From: Caldisericia bacterium
Lineage (GTDB): Bacteria > Caldisericota > Caldisericia > JAAYUI01
DNA length: 64,000 nucleotides
Assembly: GCA_017999835.1 (NCBI GenBank)
Contig: JAGNLA010000005.1
Coordinates: 62,001-126,000, forward strand
Reading direction: 5' to 3'
Shown: one piece after another, positions 57,663-64,000 of the stretch
How the letters are laid out: the number at the start of each line of letters is the position of its first letter
Numbering within the stretch: the first letter of the stretch is position 1
Made by a program: the position numbers and the translations under genes
Notes under the pieces: generated by a model
Databases searched by the model: none
Told to the model about the DNA's origin: nothing
What the model saw: the letters and a program-made list of their open reading frames with translations, nothing else

Positions 57663-59732
57663 TTACTTCGGATACACCAGCGTAATTTTCTTTGTTGCAC
57701 CGTCGTAGTCGACCGAACCGCCGAGGATGTCTGAGAACACTCGGATGGGGATCATCAGGCTTCCGCCGATGAGCTTTGGTGCTGTCGAAACAGGAACAGG
57801 CTTGCCGTTGACGAAGGCATTGGTGGAGCCGACTATCAGGCTGTAGGAGTTGTCGCCAAGCGTGTAGGTTGCGGTTTTTGATTCTGTGTCCCAGTCGACC
57901 TTTGCGCGAAGGGCATCGCCAATGACCCGAAACGGGATGAAGGTTTTGCCACCGACAAGTACAGGGGCAGTTTTTATTGTTTGCACTGCTCCGTTGACAA
58001 GCATTTTGGTTTTTCCAATTACAAACTCGATTTTCACCCTGTAGACAACCTCAAAGGACACGGCTATGCCTTGCGATTCAACGGTTATTTTAGTTGCCCC
58101 AGCGCTCAGATACGATTCAAGCTGGTAGAATCTGTCCTTCAACTTGGTCAGCGCAAACGTTTTTGTTGTTCCTGCCATGATGATTTTTGGTTCCGGCATA
58201 GATTTGCGAGACAGTCGAATGATTGCCGATATTTCTCCTGAGTTCTGCATTTCTTTAGATGGAATGTCAATCTCAATTGCCGGAACTGGTAAAACTGTGA
58301 TGTTGATGACTGCCGGCAAACTTGTAAAGTTGCCTGATTTGTCGGTTGCCCTGACGTAAACAACATAGTCGCCGGCTTTTTCGAGGTTGAAGGTGAAGGA
58401 GAAATTCTCCTGGGTTTGGGTTTGCCAGGTCTTGCCGTCAACAGACGCTTCAACTTTGTCCAGACCTGAGAGGTCATCTTTGGCAGTGCCGGTGACTGCA
58501 ACCTGACCAATTTCAAACTCCTGACCCTCTTTTGGTGTGAGCACTGTGATTGTTGGCGGAGCCTGATCGTTTAGAACATATTCAAACTCAACATAGGCGC
58601 ATTTTTCAGACTTTCTGTTCAACTGGTCGTAGGCACAGGCTGTTATGTTGTGCTTGCCAGGTTTTATCTTGCCAATATCAAGCGACCAAAAATATCGGTC
58701 GTTTTGCGCCCACTGCTCCTGCCCATCATCGAAAACAATACCGACTTTTACGGCCGGTGGGGCCAAGGTTCCCGAAATAGTTAGGTTCTCATCCTCAACT
58801 TGCATTCCTTTGACAGGGTAAGAGATGGTTGGTGTTGCAACCTTGTCGAACTCGAGTCTGAATCTTTGAAAAGCCGGTGGACAAACATTTCCCAGTCCAT
58901 CTGTCGCTCTGAGCCAGGCGACAATCTCACCTTCCGGAATAGCGGCAATGGAAAAATACCATTCTTCCAAACCCTCGGCTCTTGCCCACGTTTTCTTGTC
59001 ATCCAAAGAGTACTCAACAAGCGTAATACCAGTTACATCGGAAGCGATGCCACTGACTTTGATTGGAAGAGAATTGAGCACCATGTCCTCTGCCGGGAAA
59101 AAAAACTGGATGTCAGGTGGGTCGTTATCAGGGATTTCAACCTTAAAAACAACGTGCGCCTCAATTGAGGCGTTGCCAGATGGGTCAAAAGCGGAAGCTG
59201 TAACGTCATAGTTGCCATTTCTTTTTAAAACATATTCCGATTCCCAAACATCCCCTTTTGGTTGCAGAACCCTCTCTTCAAAACCTGTGAGTTTTAGAGT
59301 AATCTTTGCAACCATTCTGTCATCTTTGGCTTTTCCCGTGACTATGAGTTTTGTCTTGGTCAATACATCACCCATTTTTGGGTATGTAATTTCAATGGTT
59401 GGCGGGATTCTATCTTTTGGATAATCGGCAGTGTCGCCCGGGTTGGTAAACGCGTTTATCTCATCAATATTTTTAAAGCCGTCATTGTCGGAATCCTTGT
59501 CTTCAATGGCTTTAAGGTCGTGTCTGTTTTGTGCAAAATCAGTCCCGTAGAAATTTCTCGGGCCACCACCATTTTTTTTGTCTAGGTGACATATACAGTA
59601 GTCGATTCTTGTGCCAACAGTGGATTTATAAGCGTCCTGGAACATTATATAGTAGTTGTACCTTGAAAATACAACGGATGTCGTTACCAACAAAATTATT
59701 GCTGCAAAAACAAACAGGGTTCTCTTATTCAT
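57663..59732 (-). CDS. secreted multi-Ig protein with stalk domains
   Basis: The 689-aa protein has a signal anchor (MNKRTLFVFAAIILLVTTSVVF). Its N-terminal region carries CICHLDKK (a possible haem-like or zinc CxxCH site) and a calcium-binding-like DSDNDGFKNIDEINAFTNPGD (thrombospondin type 3/EF-hand-like). Then at least four Ig-like repeats follow (IEITYPKMGDVLTKTKLIVTG; ITVLTPKEGQEFEIGQVAVTG), and the end has two copper-amine-oxidase-N repeats (FIPFRVIGDALRAKVDWD; MIPIRVFSDILGGSVDYD). ATG 59732 lies 6 nt after TATAAT: leaderless. Confidence 0.75.
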   Translation of the reverse strand: MNKRTLFVFAAIILLVTTSVVFSRYNYYIMFQDAYKSTVGTRIDYCICHLDKKNGGGPRNFYGTDFAQNRHDLKAIEDKDSDNDGFKNIDEINAFTNPGDTADYPKDRIPPTIEITYPKMGDVLTKTKLIVTGKAKDDRMVAKITLKLTGFEERVLQPKGDVWESEYVLKRNGNYDVTASAFDPSGNASIEAHVVFKVEIPDNDPPDIQFFFPAEDMVLNSLPIKVSGIASDVTGITLVEYSLDDKKTWARAEGLEEWYFSIAAIPEGEIVAWLRATDGLGNVCPPAFQRFRLEFDKVATPTISYPVKGMQVEDENLTISGTLAPPAVKVGIVFDDGQEQWAQNDRYFWSLDIGKIKPGKHNITACAYDQLNRKSEKCAYVEFEYVLNDQAPPTITVLTPKEGQEFEIGQVAVTGTAKDDLSGLDKVEASVDGKTWQTQTQENFSFTFNLEKAGDYVVYVRATDKSGNFTSLPAVINITVLPVPAIEIDIPSKEMQNSGEISAIIRLSRKSMPEPKIIMAGTTKTFALTKLKDRFYQLESYLSAGATKITVESQGIAVSFEVVYRVKIEFVIGKTKMLVNGAVQTIKTAPVLVGGKTFIPFRVIGDALRAKVDWDTESKTATYTLGDNSYSLIVGSTNAFVNGKPVPVSTAPKLIGGSLMIPIRVFSDILGGSVDYDGATKKITLVYPK

Positions 59733-59738
59733 GTTATG

Positions 59739-59767
59739 ATTATAAGCTCCGCCATTGGTTTTGACAA
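59739..59767 (-). promoter_or_regulatory. leaderless promoter of the multi-Ig protein gene
   Basis: On the minus strand TTGTCA (59767-59762), 17 nt spacer, TATAAT (59744-59739), then 6 nt to the ATG at 59732. Confidence 0.7.
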
Positions 59768-59806
59768 TCGAAAATCTGTTCACAAACTCATCGCTTTGCT
59801 CCCTGC

Positions 59807-59835
59807 TTGTAATTTTAAGATTTTGCTGCTAGATT
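59807..59835 (+). promoter_or_regulatory. promoter of the methyltransferase/dehydratase operon
   Basis: TTGTAA (59807-59812), 17 nt spacer, TAGATT (59830-59835). The start near 59842 gives a leader of about 175 nt before the TTG at 60017. Confidence 0.5.
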
Positions 59836-59850
59836 GATAATCAAACTATG

Positions 59851-60010
59851 AAAGGAGTGCGGGATATGGCAAGAAACAAACTATTCTGTCTCTGAGCTGA
59901 AACAGTGACCCGGTCTGGTGTCACTTCAAACTGTCTCATCCCGCAAACTCTATAAACCTGCCTTAATTGTTTAGCGTGGATGAGCAATTCATCCAATTGG
60001 TTAAGGAGGA
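59851..60010 (+). promoter_or_regulatory. structured leader with SECIS-like hairpin and ribosome-site-masking stem
   Basis: Four elements lie in order. (1) AAAGGAG and a short ORF from 59866 with UGA at 59893-59895. (2) A hairpin AGTGACCC (59904-59911) with GG-T-GTCACT (59917-59925) around the loop GGTCT (59912-59916), whose loop starts 16 nt after the UGA. (3) A long-range stem GAGTGCGGGAT (59855-59865) with ATCCCGC (59938-59944) and ACTC (59947-59950), enclosing all of this. (4) A downstream stem CCTTAA (59961-59966) with TTAAGG (60001-60006) covering part of the AAGGAGG of the methyltransferase gene, with an inner GGATGA/TCATCC hairpin. The pairings are seen; the switch function is inference. 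Confidence 0.55.
59866..59955 (+). CDS. leader peptide ORF with in-frame UGA (putative selenopeptide)
   Basis: ATG 59866 follows AAAGGAG by 8 nt and encodes MARNKLFCL up to UGA (59893-59895). If the UGA is read as selenocysteine the frame continues for 19 more codons to TAA 59955, giving 29 residues with a Cys-Leu-Sec motif. The SECIS-like loop GGTCT is the loop of the E. coli fdhF element and stands 16 nt after the UGA, as in selD of this window. It may be a sensor for selenocysteine supply rather than a functional peptide. If the UGA is an ordinary stop, it is a 9-aa leader peptide. Confidence 0.4.
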
Positions 60011-60016
60011 TTCGTT

Positions 60017-60811
60017 TTGAAACAATCAGGCGCAAAATTATCTGACGTTCAATCATTATATTCAGGTGTAGTGCGTGATCTTTGGGTATTGTGCATGGGC
60101 GAACAGATTCATGCCGGCGGAATGATGTCAAGCATGGAGCTTGCCAAATCGGCTGGGATTAAAGAAGGGATGCACGGTGTTGACCTGTGCTGTTGTATCG
60201 GCGCAGGGACAAGATTTCTTGCAAAAAATTTCAAAGTCAAAATGGATGGCATTGACGCAACCGCTTCAGCTGTGGCCAAAGCCAAAGAAGAGGCAAAAGC
60301 AGAAAAACTAGAATCAGTACTCAATTATATTGAAGCTGACGTCACCAAAATTCCAGTCGAAGCTGGAAAGTATGACTTTGTGTGGGGCGAGGATGCCTGG
60401 TGCTATGTTGAAGACAAGGAAAAAATCATCTCCGAAGCAGCAAGAATTCTCAAACCAGGCGGAGTTGTCGCTTTCACCGACTGGATCGATGGCCCAAAAG
60501 GTCTTACAGAAGAAGAGGCTTTCAGGATCAACGATTTCATGAAATTCCCATACATGGAATCCCTTGAAGGCTACAAGAATCTACTTGTCAAGCATGGCTT
60601 TGAAGTGAAGGAAGCCACTTACATCCCGTTTGCAAAGTACGTTGACCTCTACCTGACCATGCTCACCGAACAGCACACCTACGACGCCCTCAGAATCATT
60701 GGCAACGACATGGCGATGTTCCAGGCGATGGGTGCCGAATTCGGTTTCATCCAGCAAAAAGCGCACGAAGACAAGATAACCCGCGGAAGGTTTGTAGGCA
60801 TAAAGAAATGA
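60017..60811 (+). CDS. SAM-dependent methyltransferase
   Basis: The 264-aa class I methyltransferase has motif I GVDLCCCIGAGTRFLAKNF (residues about 54-72, with three Cys where DLGCGxG is usual), MDGIDATASAVAKAK, and FVWGEDAWCYVEDKEKIISEAARILKPGGVVAF. The order resembles glycine/sarcosine and methyltransferase-11 family enzymes. The substrate is unknown. The start is TTG 60017 with AAGGAGG 7 nt upstream, partly masked in a leader stem. The stop overlaps the dehydratase gene by 4 nt. Confidence 0.8.
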   Translation: MKQSGAKLSDVQSLYSGVVRDLWVLCMGEQIHAGGMMSSMELAKSAGIKEGMHGVDLCCCIGAGTRFLAKNFKVKMDGIDATASAVAKAKEEAKAEKLESVLNYIEADVTKIPVEAGKYDFVWGEDAWCYVEDKEKIISEAARILKPGGVVAFTDWIDGPKGLTEEEAFRINDFMKFPYMESLEGYKNLLVKHGFEVKEATYIPFAKYVDLYLTMLTEQHTYDALRIIGNDMAMFQAMGAEFGFIQQKAHEDKITRGRFVGIKK

Positions 60812-61830
60812 GCGACCAACTCAAGGTGCACCTTGACCGATCAGGGCAGGAAAGATCAGGAAGCGTCTGTACATGCTCGTACGTCCCGCGCGAGCTGTTG
60901 GAAAGCTTCGGTCTTGGTGCATCCTGGGTTCCGATAAACGGAACAGTTTCCGAGGAATCTAAAGGCGAGCAAAAATCAAGCGCCACGGTTTGTTCATGGT
61001 GCAAATCGATTTTAAGCTTTGAAGACCTTGGTTTGGTGGTTGGAACAACCACATGCGACCAAATGAGGCGCACGCTTGACTTGATGTCAAGCCAGGGTAA
61101 AAATACGCTCGTCATAAACATGCCAGCCACCAGAACACCCGATTCAAAGCAATACTTTTATTCGGAAATCGTTTGGCTTAAAAACAGGCTTGAAGAGGTT
61201 TTAGGGGCAAAATTCGACCCTGACAAACTTCTTTCTGTCACAAAAGCAAGAAACCTTATCCGCGCAAGACTCCGAGAGCTCAGGCACAACCTGAAGGGTT
61301 CACAGTTTTCGGCTCTTGTCCAGCTTGAAGCCAGGCTCGCGCCTGTCGACATGTTGGCGATGCTTGACGGGCTTGTGGTAGAAAACGTGATAAAAGCCAG
61401 CGCAAAAAGGCTGATGATCTGTGGCAGTCCTTTGACACCTGGCGACATCAGGTTTTTGGAAAAAATTGAAAATATAGGTGCCGAGATAGTTGCTGACGCA
61501 ACCTGCACCGGTGACAGGAGAATAGATTTTGAAATCCCAGAGGTTGGCGACCCTCTCAGAAACCTTTCTGATGCATACTTTGACAAACCTCCTTGCATAA
61601 GGGCAAGGCCAAATGATGAATTTTTTGAATATGCCAAAAAAATGATTTCACAAAGAAAAATCGACGCTGTAATCTGGAGGACGGTCAGGTTCTGCGACCT
61701 TTGGTCGTCCGAGTTCCAGCGTGCACAAAAGATTTTGGGCCTTCCAATGCTCAACCTTGACATGACTTATTCAGACACCGGTTCGTCAAGGGTTGGCGTC
61801 CGCGTTGAAGCATTCCTGGAGAACCTGTGA
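60808..61830 (+). CDS. 2-hydroxyacyl-CoA dehydratase/benzoyl-CoA reductase-type subunit
   Basis: The 340-aa protein belongs to the HgdB/BcrC/FldC superfamily: GSVCTCSYVPRELLESFG near the N-terminus (Cys21 and Cys23), VCSWCKSIL (Cys62, Cys65), TTTCDQMRR (Cys83) and a C-terminal VIWRTVRFCDLWSSEF. The cysteines are candidates for holding the [4Fe-4S] cluster that receives the activating electron. The usual substrates are 2-hydroxyacyl-CoAs or aromatic CoAs; neither is proven here. It overlaps both neighbours. Confidence 0.8.
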   Translation: MSDQLKVHLDRSGQERSGSVCTCSYVPRELLESFGLGASWVPINGTVSEESKGEQKSSATVCSWCKSILSFEDLGLVVGTTTCDQMRRTLDLMSSQGKNTLVINMPATRTPDSKQYFYSEIVWLKNRLEEVLGAKFDPDKLLSVTKARNLIRARLRELRHNLKGSQFSALVQLEARLAPVDMLAMLDGLVVENVIKASAKRLMICGSPLTPGDIRFLEKIENIGAEIVADATCTGDRRIDFEIPEVGDPLRNLSDAYFDKPPCIRARPNDEFFEYAKKMISQRKIDAVIWRTVRFCDLWSSEFQRAQKILGLPMLNLDMTYSDTGSSRVGVRVEAFLENL

Positions 61831-63245
61831 CCGACCCAAAACCAGCCCAGATAACCCACAGCCAGTGGGACGAGGCTTTCAAACACTTGCCTGAATCAAT
61901 AAAACATTCCTACCACTACCTGGCCGGAACAGCCCAACAAACCGACTATCTCAACGACTCCAGGTGCTTTGAGGAGTTTGAGGGTGACACGAGGCTAAGG
62001 TCGCTTAAGTTCGACAACTCGCTGGCATCGCTCCGTCTTTGGTCGTTCCTGCTTTCTGAAGAAGGCAGACTGCACAAGTCCAGGGCTGCAGGCAAAAAAA
62101 TAATCGGCACCATGAAAGACCTTGGCACAGCATCAATCCTTGCCTATGCCTGTGACAACGCCATCGCCTTCTATCCTGACGGCGCATGGTGGGTTCCGTG
62201 CGTGATGGAAATGAGCGAAGGTTTACTTCGAGTTGCCGATTCCCTGGGTTTTGGTGACGAGATGTGCCCTGCCAGAGCCGCCCTTGCCGCATTTTTTAAA
62301 GGCGGTCACTTCCCCATGCCAGATTTGCTTGTTGGCGCTGTTGGTTGCTGCTGCGATGATTTTTCAGCAATCCAGCAGAGGGTTGCCGATACCGAAATCC
62401 CGATTGTCTGGTGGGAACTGCCATACAGGCGAGAAGCTTCGCCTGACGAGCCTTATGAAGTCACCCCAACAGGCTTGAAGATTTCAACAAGGCTTGTCGA
62501 CTTTGTAGTCGGTCAGCTTGGAAAAGTCAAAACAGCCATTGAACAAACCACAGGCCAAACCATCACAGACGAAAAACTGAAAATGGCTATCAGTAAGTCA
62601 AACCAGATGCGTCGTTTGCTTGGAAAAATCCGTGACCTTTCGTATGGTTCAGCCCCAGTTCCATTCCCTTCGCTTGAAACCCAGATTTGTGAGATGCTTG
62701 CGCTCCACTTCTGCTCGGAGATGGACGAATCCATCAACGTTTTGGAGCATGTGGCAACCACAATTGAGGCAAGAGTCAACAACCACGAAGGTGTTTTTCC
62801 GGAGGATTCGTGCAGGTGTGTTTGGGTCAATCCGGTTGCAGACCTTCGCGCCATGAACATGTTCGAGTCTCTTGGAGGAACGATTGCCGGAACCGAATAC
62901 CTGTTTCGCCATGCGCTGGTACAAATTCCAACAGACATTGACCCAATGAGGGCACTCGCTCTTGCAGCCCTTTGCGACCCAATGATTGGCAGCTCCAGTT
63001 ACCGTGCCCAGCTTGTGGTTGACGAGGCCATCAGATATAGAGCCGAAGGTGTTGTCATCAGCAACATCCCGGGCGCTTCCCACTGTGCCACCGAAGGCAC
63101 AATCATCCGTGACTACGTTCATGAGAAAACCGGTTTGCCTGTGCTTGAAATAACGATCCCTCCGCTTATTGACAGTGAATCAGCCCAGCTTTCCACAAGG
63201 TTTGAAGCTTTTTTTGAAACAATCCGCGCAAGGAGAAACAAATGA
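61827..63245 (+). CDS. second 2-hydroxyacyl-CoA dehydratase-type subunit
   Basis: The 472-aa protein is a second, larger member of the same superfamily: VGAVGCCCDDFSAIQQRVAD near 170, VWWELPYRREASPDEPYEVTP, and a C-terminal substrate and cluster domain with GVVISNIPGASHCATEGTIIRDYVHEKTGLPVLEITIP. With the preceding subunit it would form the heterodimeric D component. Four-nucleotide overlaps on both sides (GTGA before, ATGA after) show a tightly packed operon. Confidence 0.8.
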   Translation: MTDPKPAQITHSQWDEAFKHLPESIKHSYHYLAGTAQQTDYLNDSRCFEEFEGDTRLRSLKFDNSLASLRLWSFLLSEEGRLHKSRAAGKKIIGTMKDLGTASILAYACDNAIAFYPDGAWWVPCVMEMSEGLLRVADSLGFGDEMCPARAALAAFFKGGHFPMPDLLVGAVGCCCDDFSAIQQRVADTEIPIVWWELPYRREASPDEPYEVTPTGLKISTRLVDFVVGQLGKVKTAIEQTTGQTITDEKLKMAISKSNQMRRLLGKIRDLSYGSAPVPFPSLETQICEMLALHFCSEMDESINVLEHVATTIEARVNNHEGVFPEDSCRCVWVNPVADLRAMNMFESLGGTIAGTEYLFRHALVQIPTDIDPMRALALAALCDPMIGSSSYRAQLVVDEAIRYRAEGVVISNIPGASHCATEGTIIRDYVHEKTGLPVLEITIPPLIDSESAQLSTRFEAFFETIRARRNK

Positions 63246-64000
63246 AAACACTTGGCATTGACGTTGGCTCAAGATCCGTCAAAGGCGTCATCTATGACTG
63301 TATATCCAAATCTGTTCTTGCAAGCGGCGCCATCGACACCTCAACCGACACAAAAAAAGATGCTGGTGAAATCAGGGATATGCTCTTTGACATGGCAAGC
63401 ATAACGTCAGTCGACCGCACCGTTGCCACTGGTTACGGCAGGAGTATGGTCGAGTTTGCAACCGACATTACAACCGAGATCACCTGTCACGCCATAGGCG
63501 TGCTTTCGTTGTTTCCACAAGCAAAAACCATCATCGACATTGGCGGTCAGGATTCAAAGGTCATCCACATCGGTGACGGCATAGTCAAAGATTTCACCAT
63601 GAACGACCGATGTGCAGCCGGCACAGGCAGATTTCTTGAAGTGGTTGCTAGGATTCTGGGAACCGACGTTGACGGTATGGCTGAGCTTGCCATGAACTCG
63701 ACCGGAGAGACTGAGATAAGCTCGATGTGCGTTGTGTTTGCTGAGTCCGAGGTCATCGGCATGATGACCCGTGGAACGCCAAGGGAAGAGCTTGCAGCCG
63801 GCATCCACAAAGCTATCGCCAGGAGAATCGCTGGCATGGCCGAACGTGGTCGCTATGAGTCACCGGTAGTCTTTACCGGAGGAGTTGCAAAAAACAAAGC
63901 AATGGTGAGGGCTTTGGGCATCGAACTTCACGAAAGGCTGACAATCCCACCAGACTCGAGAATCACCGGAGCACTTGGCGCTGCTTTGCTTGCATCAAGA
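63242..64000 (+). CDS. 2-hydroxyacyl-CoA dehydratase activator ATPase (HgdC-like), C-terminus beyond the window
   Basis: The first 253 codons are visible and the gene continues past the right edge. The ASKHA fold is clear: TLGIDVGSRSVKGVIYD (phosphate 1), TIIDIGGQDSKVI (phosphate 2), VVFTGGVAKNKAMV (adenosine) and ITGALGAALLA. Cys124 in NDRCAAGTGRF and Cys163 in SSMCVVFAESEV are 39 residues apart, as in HgdC, where a [4Fe-4S] cluster bridges the dimer. It uses ATP to inject an electron into the dehydratase. Confidence 0.88.
   Translation, partial: MKTLGIDVGSRSVKGVIYDCISKSVLASGAIDTSTDTKKDAGEIRDMLFDMASITSVDRTVATGYGRSMVEFATDITTEITCHAIGVLSLFPQAKTIIDIGGQDSKVIHIGDGIVKDFTMNDRCAAGTGRFLEVVARILGTDVDGMAELAMNSTGETEISSMCVVFAESEVIGMMTRGTPREELAAGIHKAIARRIAGMAERGRYESPVVFTGGVAKNKAMVRALGIELHERLTIPPDSRITGALGAALLASR

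Noticed and set aside
59851-59955. tRNA-Sec-like RNA upstream of the methyltransferase
   Set aside because: The element has a TTCAAAC stretch and a long end-to-end stem, but no T-stem, no acceptor CCA geometry and no TCA anticodon loop.

Overview
The window reads as a piece of the chromosome of an uncultured, probably strictly anaerobic bacterium of moderate GC content. Signs of anaerobic life are a 2-hydroxyacyl-CoA dehydratase-type operon with its ATP-dependent activator, a radical SAM enzyme, an iron-sulfur aldo/keto reductase and selenium metabolism. I cannot name the lineage. Six secreted proteins with copper-amine-oxidase-N (stalk) domains, PEGA and PQQ-like propeller proteins, and a Ycf45/SpoIIIAA-like ATPase would fit a Firmicutes-like or Caldisericota-like candidate lineage, but that is a guess.

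Layout. 1-3.1 kb: murD (partial, minus), then gamma carbonic anhydrase, purine-type permease and an MBL-fold hydrolase. 3.2-12.7 kb: a large secreted stalk-domain protein, Ycf45-like ATPase, proS, a glycosyltransferase with a long Arg/Gly/Asp-rich tail, dihydrolipoyl dehydrogenase, and a 53-aa peptide gene with a near-consensus promoter. 12.8-13.6 kb: an AT-rich island with a coiled-coil gene. 13.6-22.3 kb: a propeller/stalk protein, selD with an in-frame UGA (selenocysteine), two PEGA/propeller membrane proteins and two small membrane proteins. 22.3-29 kb: a long-leader operon (DUF948-like, YtxH, AI-2E transporter, HAD phosphatase, cohesin/stalk protein, radical SAM, PDZ lipoprotein). 29-35.7 kb: a glutamine amidotransferase, three small lipoproteins and two secreted propellers. 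35.8-39.4 kb (minus): tRNA-Trp, secE, nusG, rplK, rplA, rplJ, rplL, with an L10 leader and attenuator before rplJ. 39.5-45.3 kb: an M23 peptidase, a membrane protein, a secreted GND-repeat protein, and tsaE with a 70-aa protein and a YqeG phosphatase. 45.4-52.1 kb (minus): a full Pho system, phoB-phoR-pstS-pstC-pstA-pstB-phoU, with Pho-box-like repeats. 52.2-59.7 kb: mscL, unknown genes, aldo/keto reductase, and an Ig/stalk protein. 59.8-64 kb: a methyltransferase and three dehydratase/activator genes behind a structured leader.

Two points stand out. First, selenium: selD encodes Sec18 followed by a bacterial SECIS-like hairpin, and the leader of the methyltransferase/dehydratase operon holds a short SD-preceded ORF with an in-frame UGA. 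A hairpin with a GGUCU loop lies exactly 16 nt after that UGA, the same spacing as in selD, and further stems could mask the downstream ribosome binding site. This looks like a selenocysteine-responsive translational switch and is the best candidate here for an undescribed system. Second, many first genes have a -35/-10 pair whose -10 box ends only 6-8 nt before the start codon and no Shine-Dalgarno sequence, which points to frequent leaderless transcripts.

All calls rest on reading the sequence and the translated frames. No database search was run.
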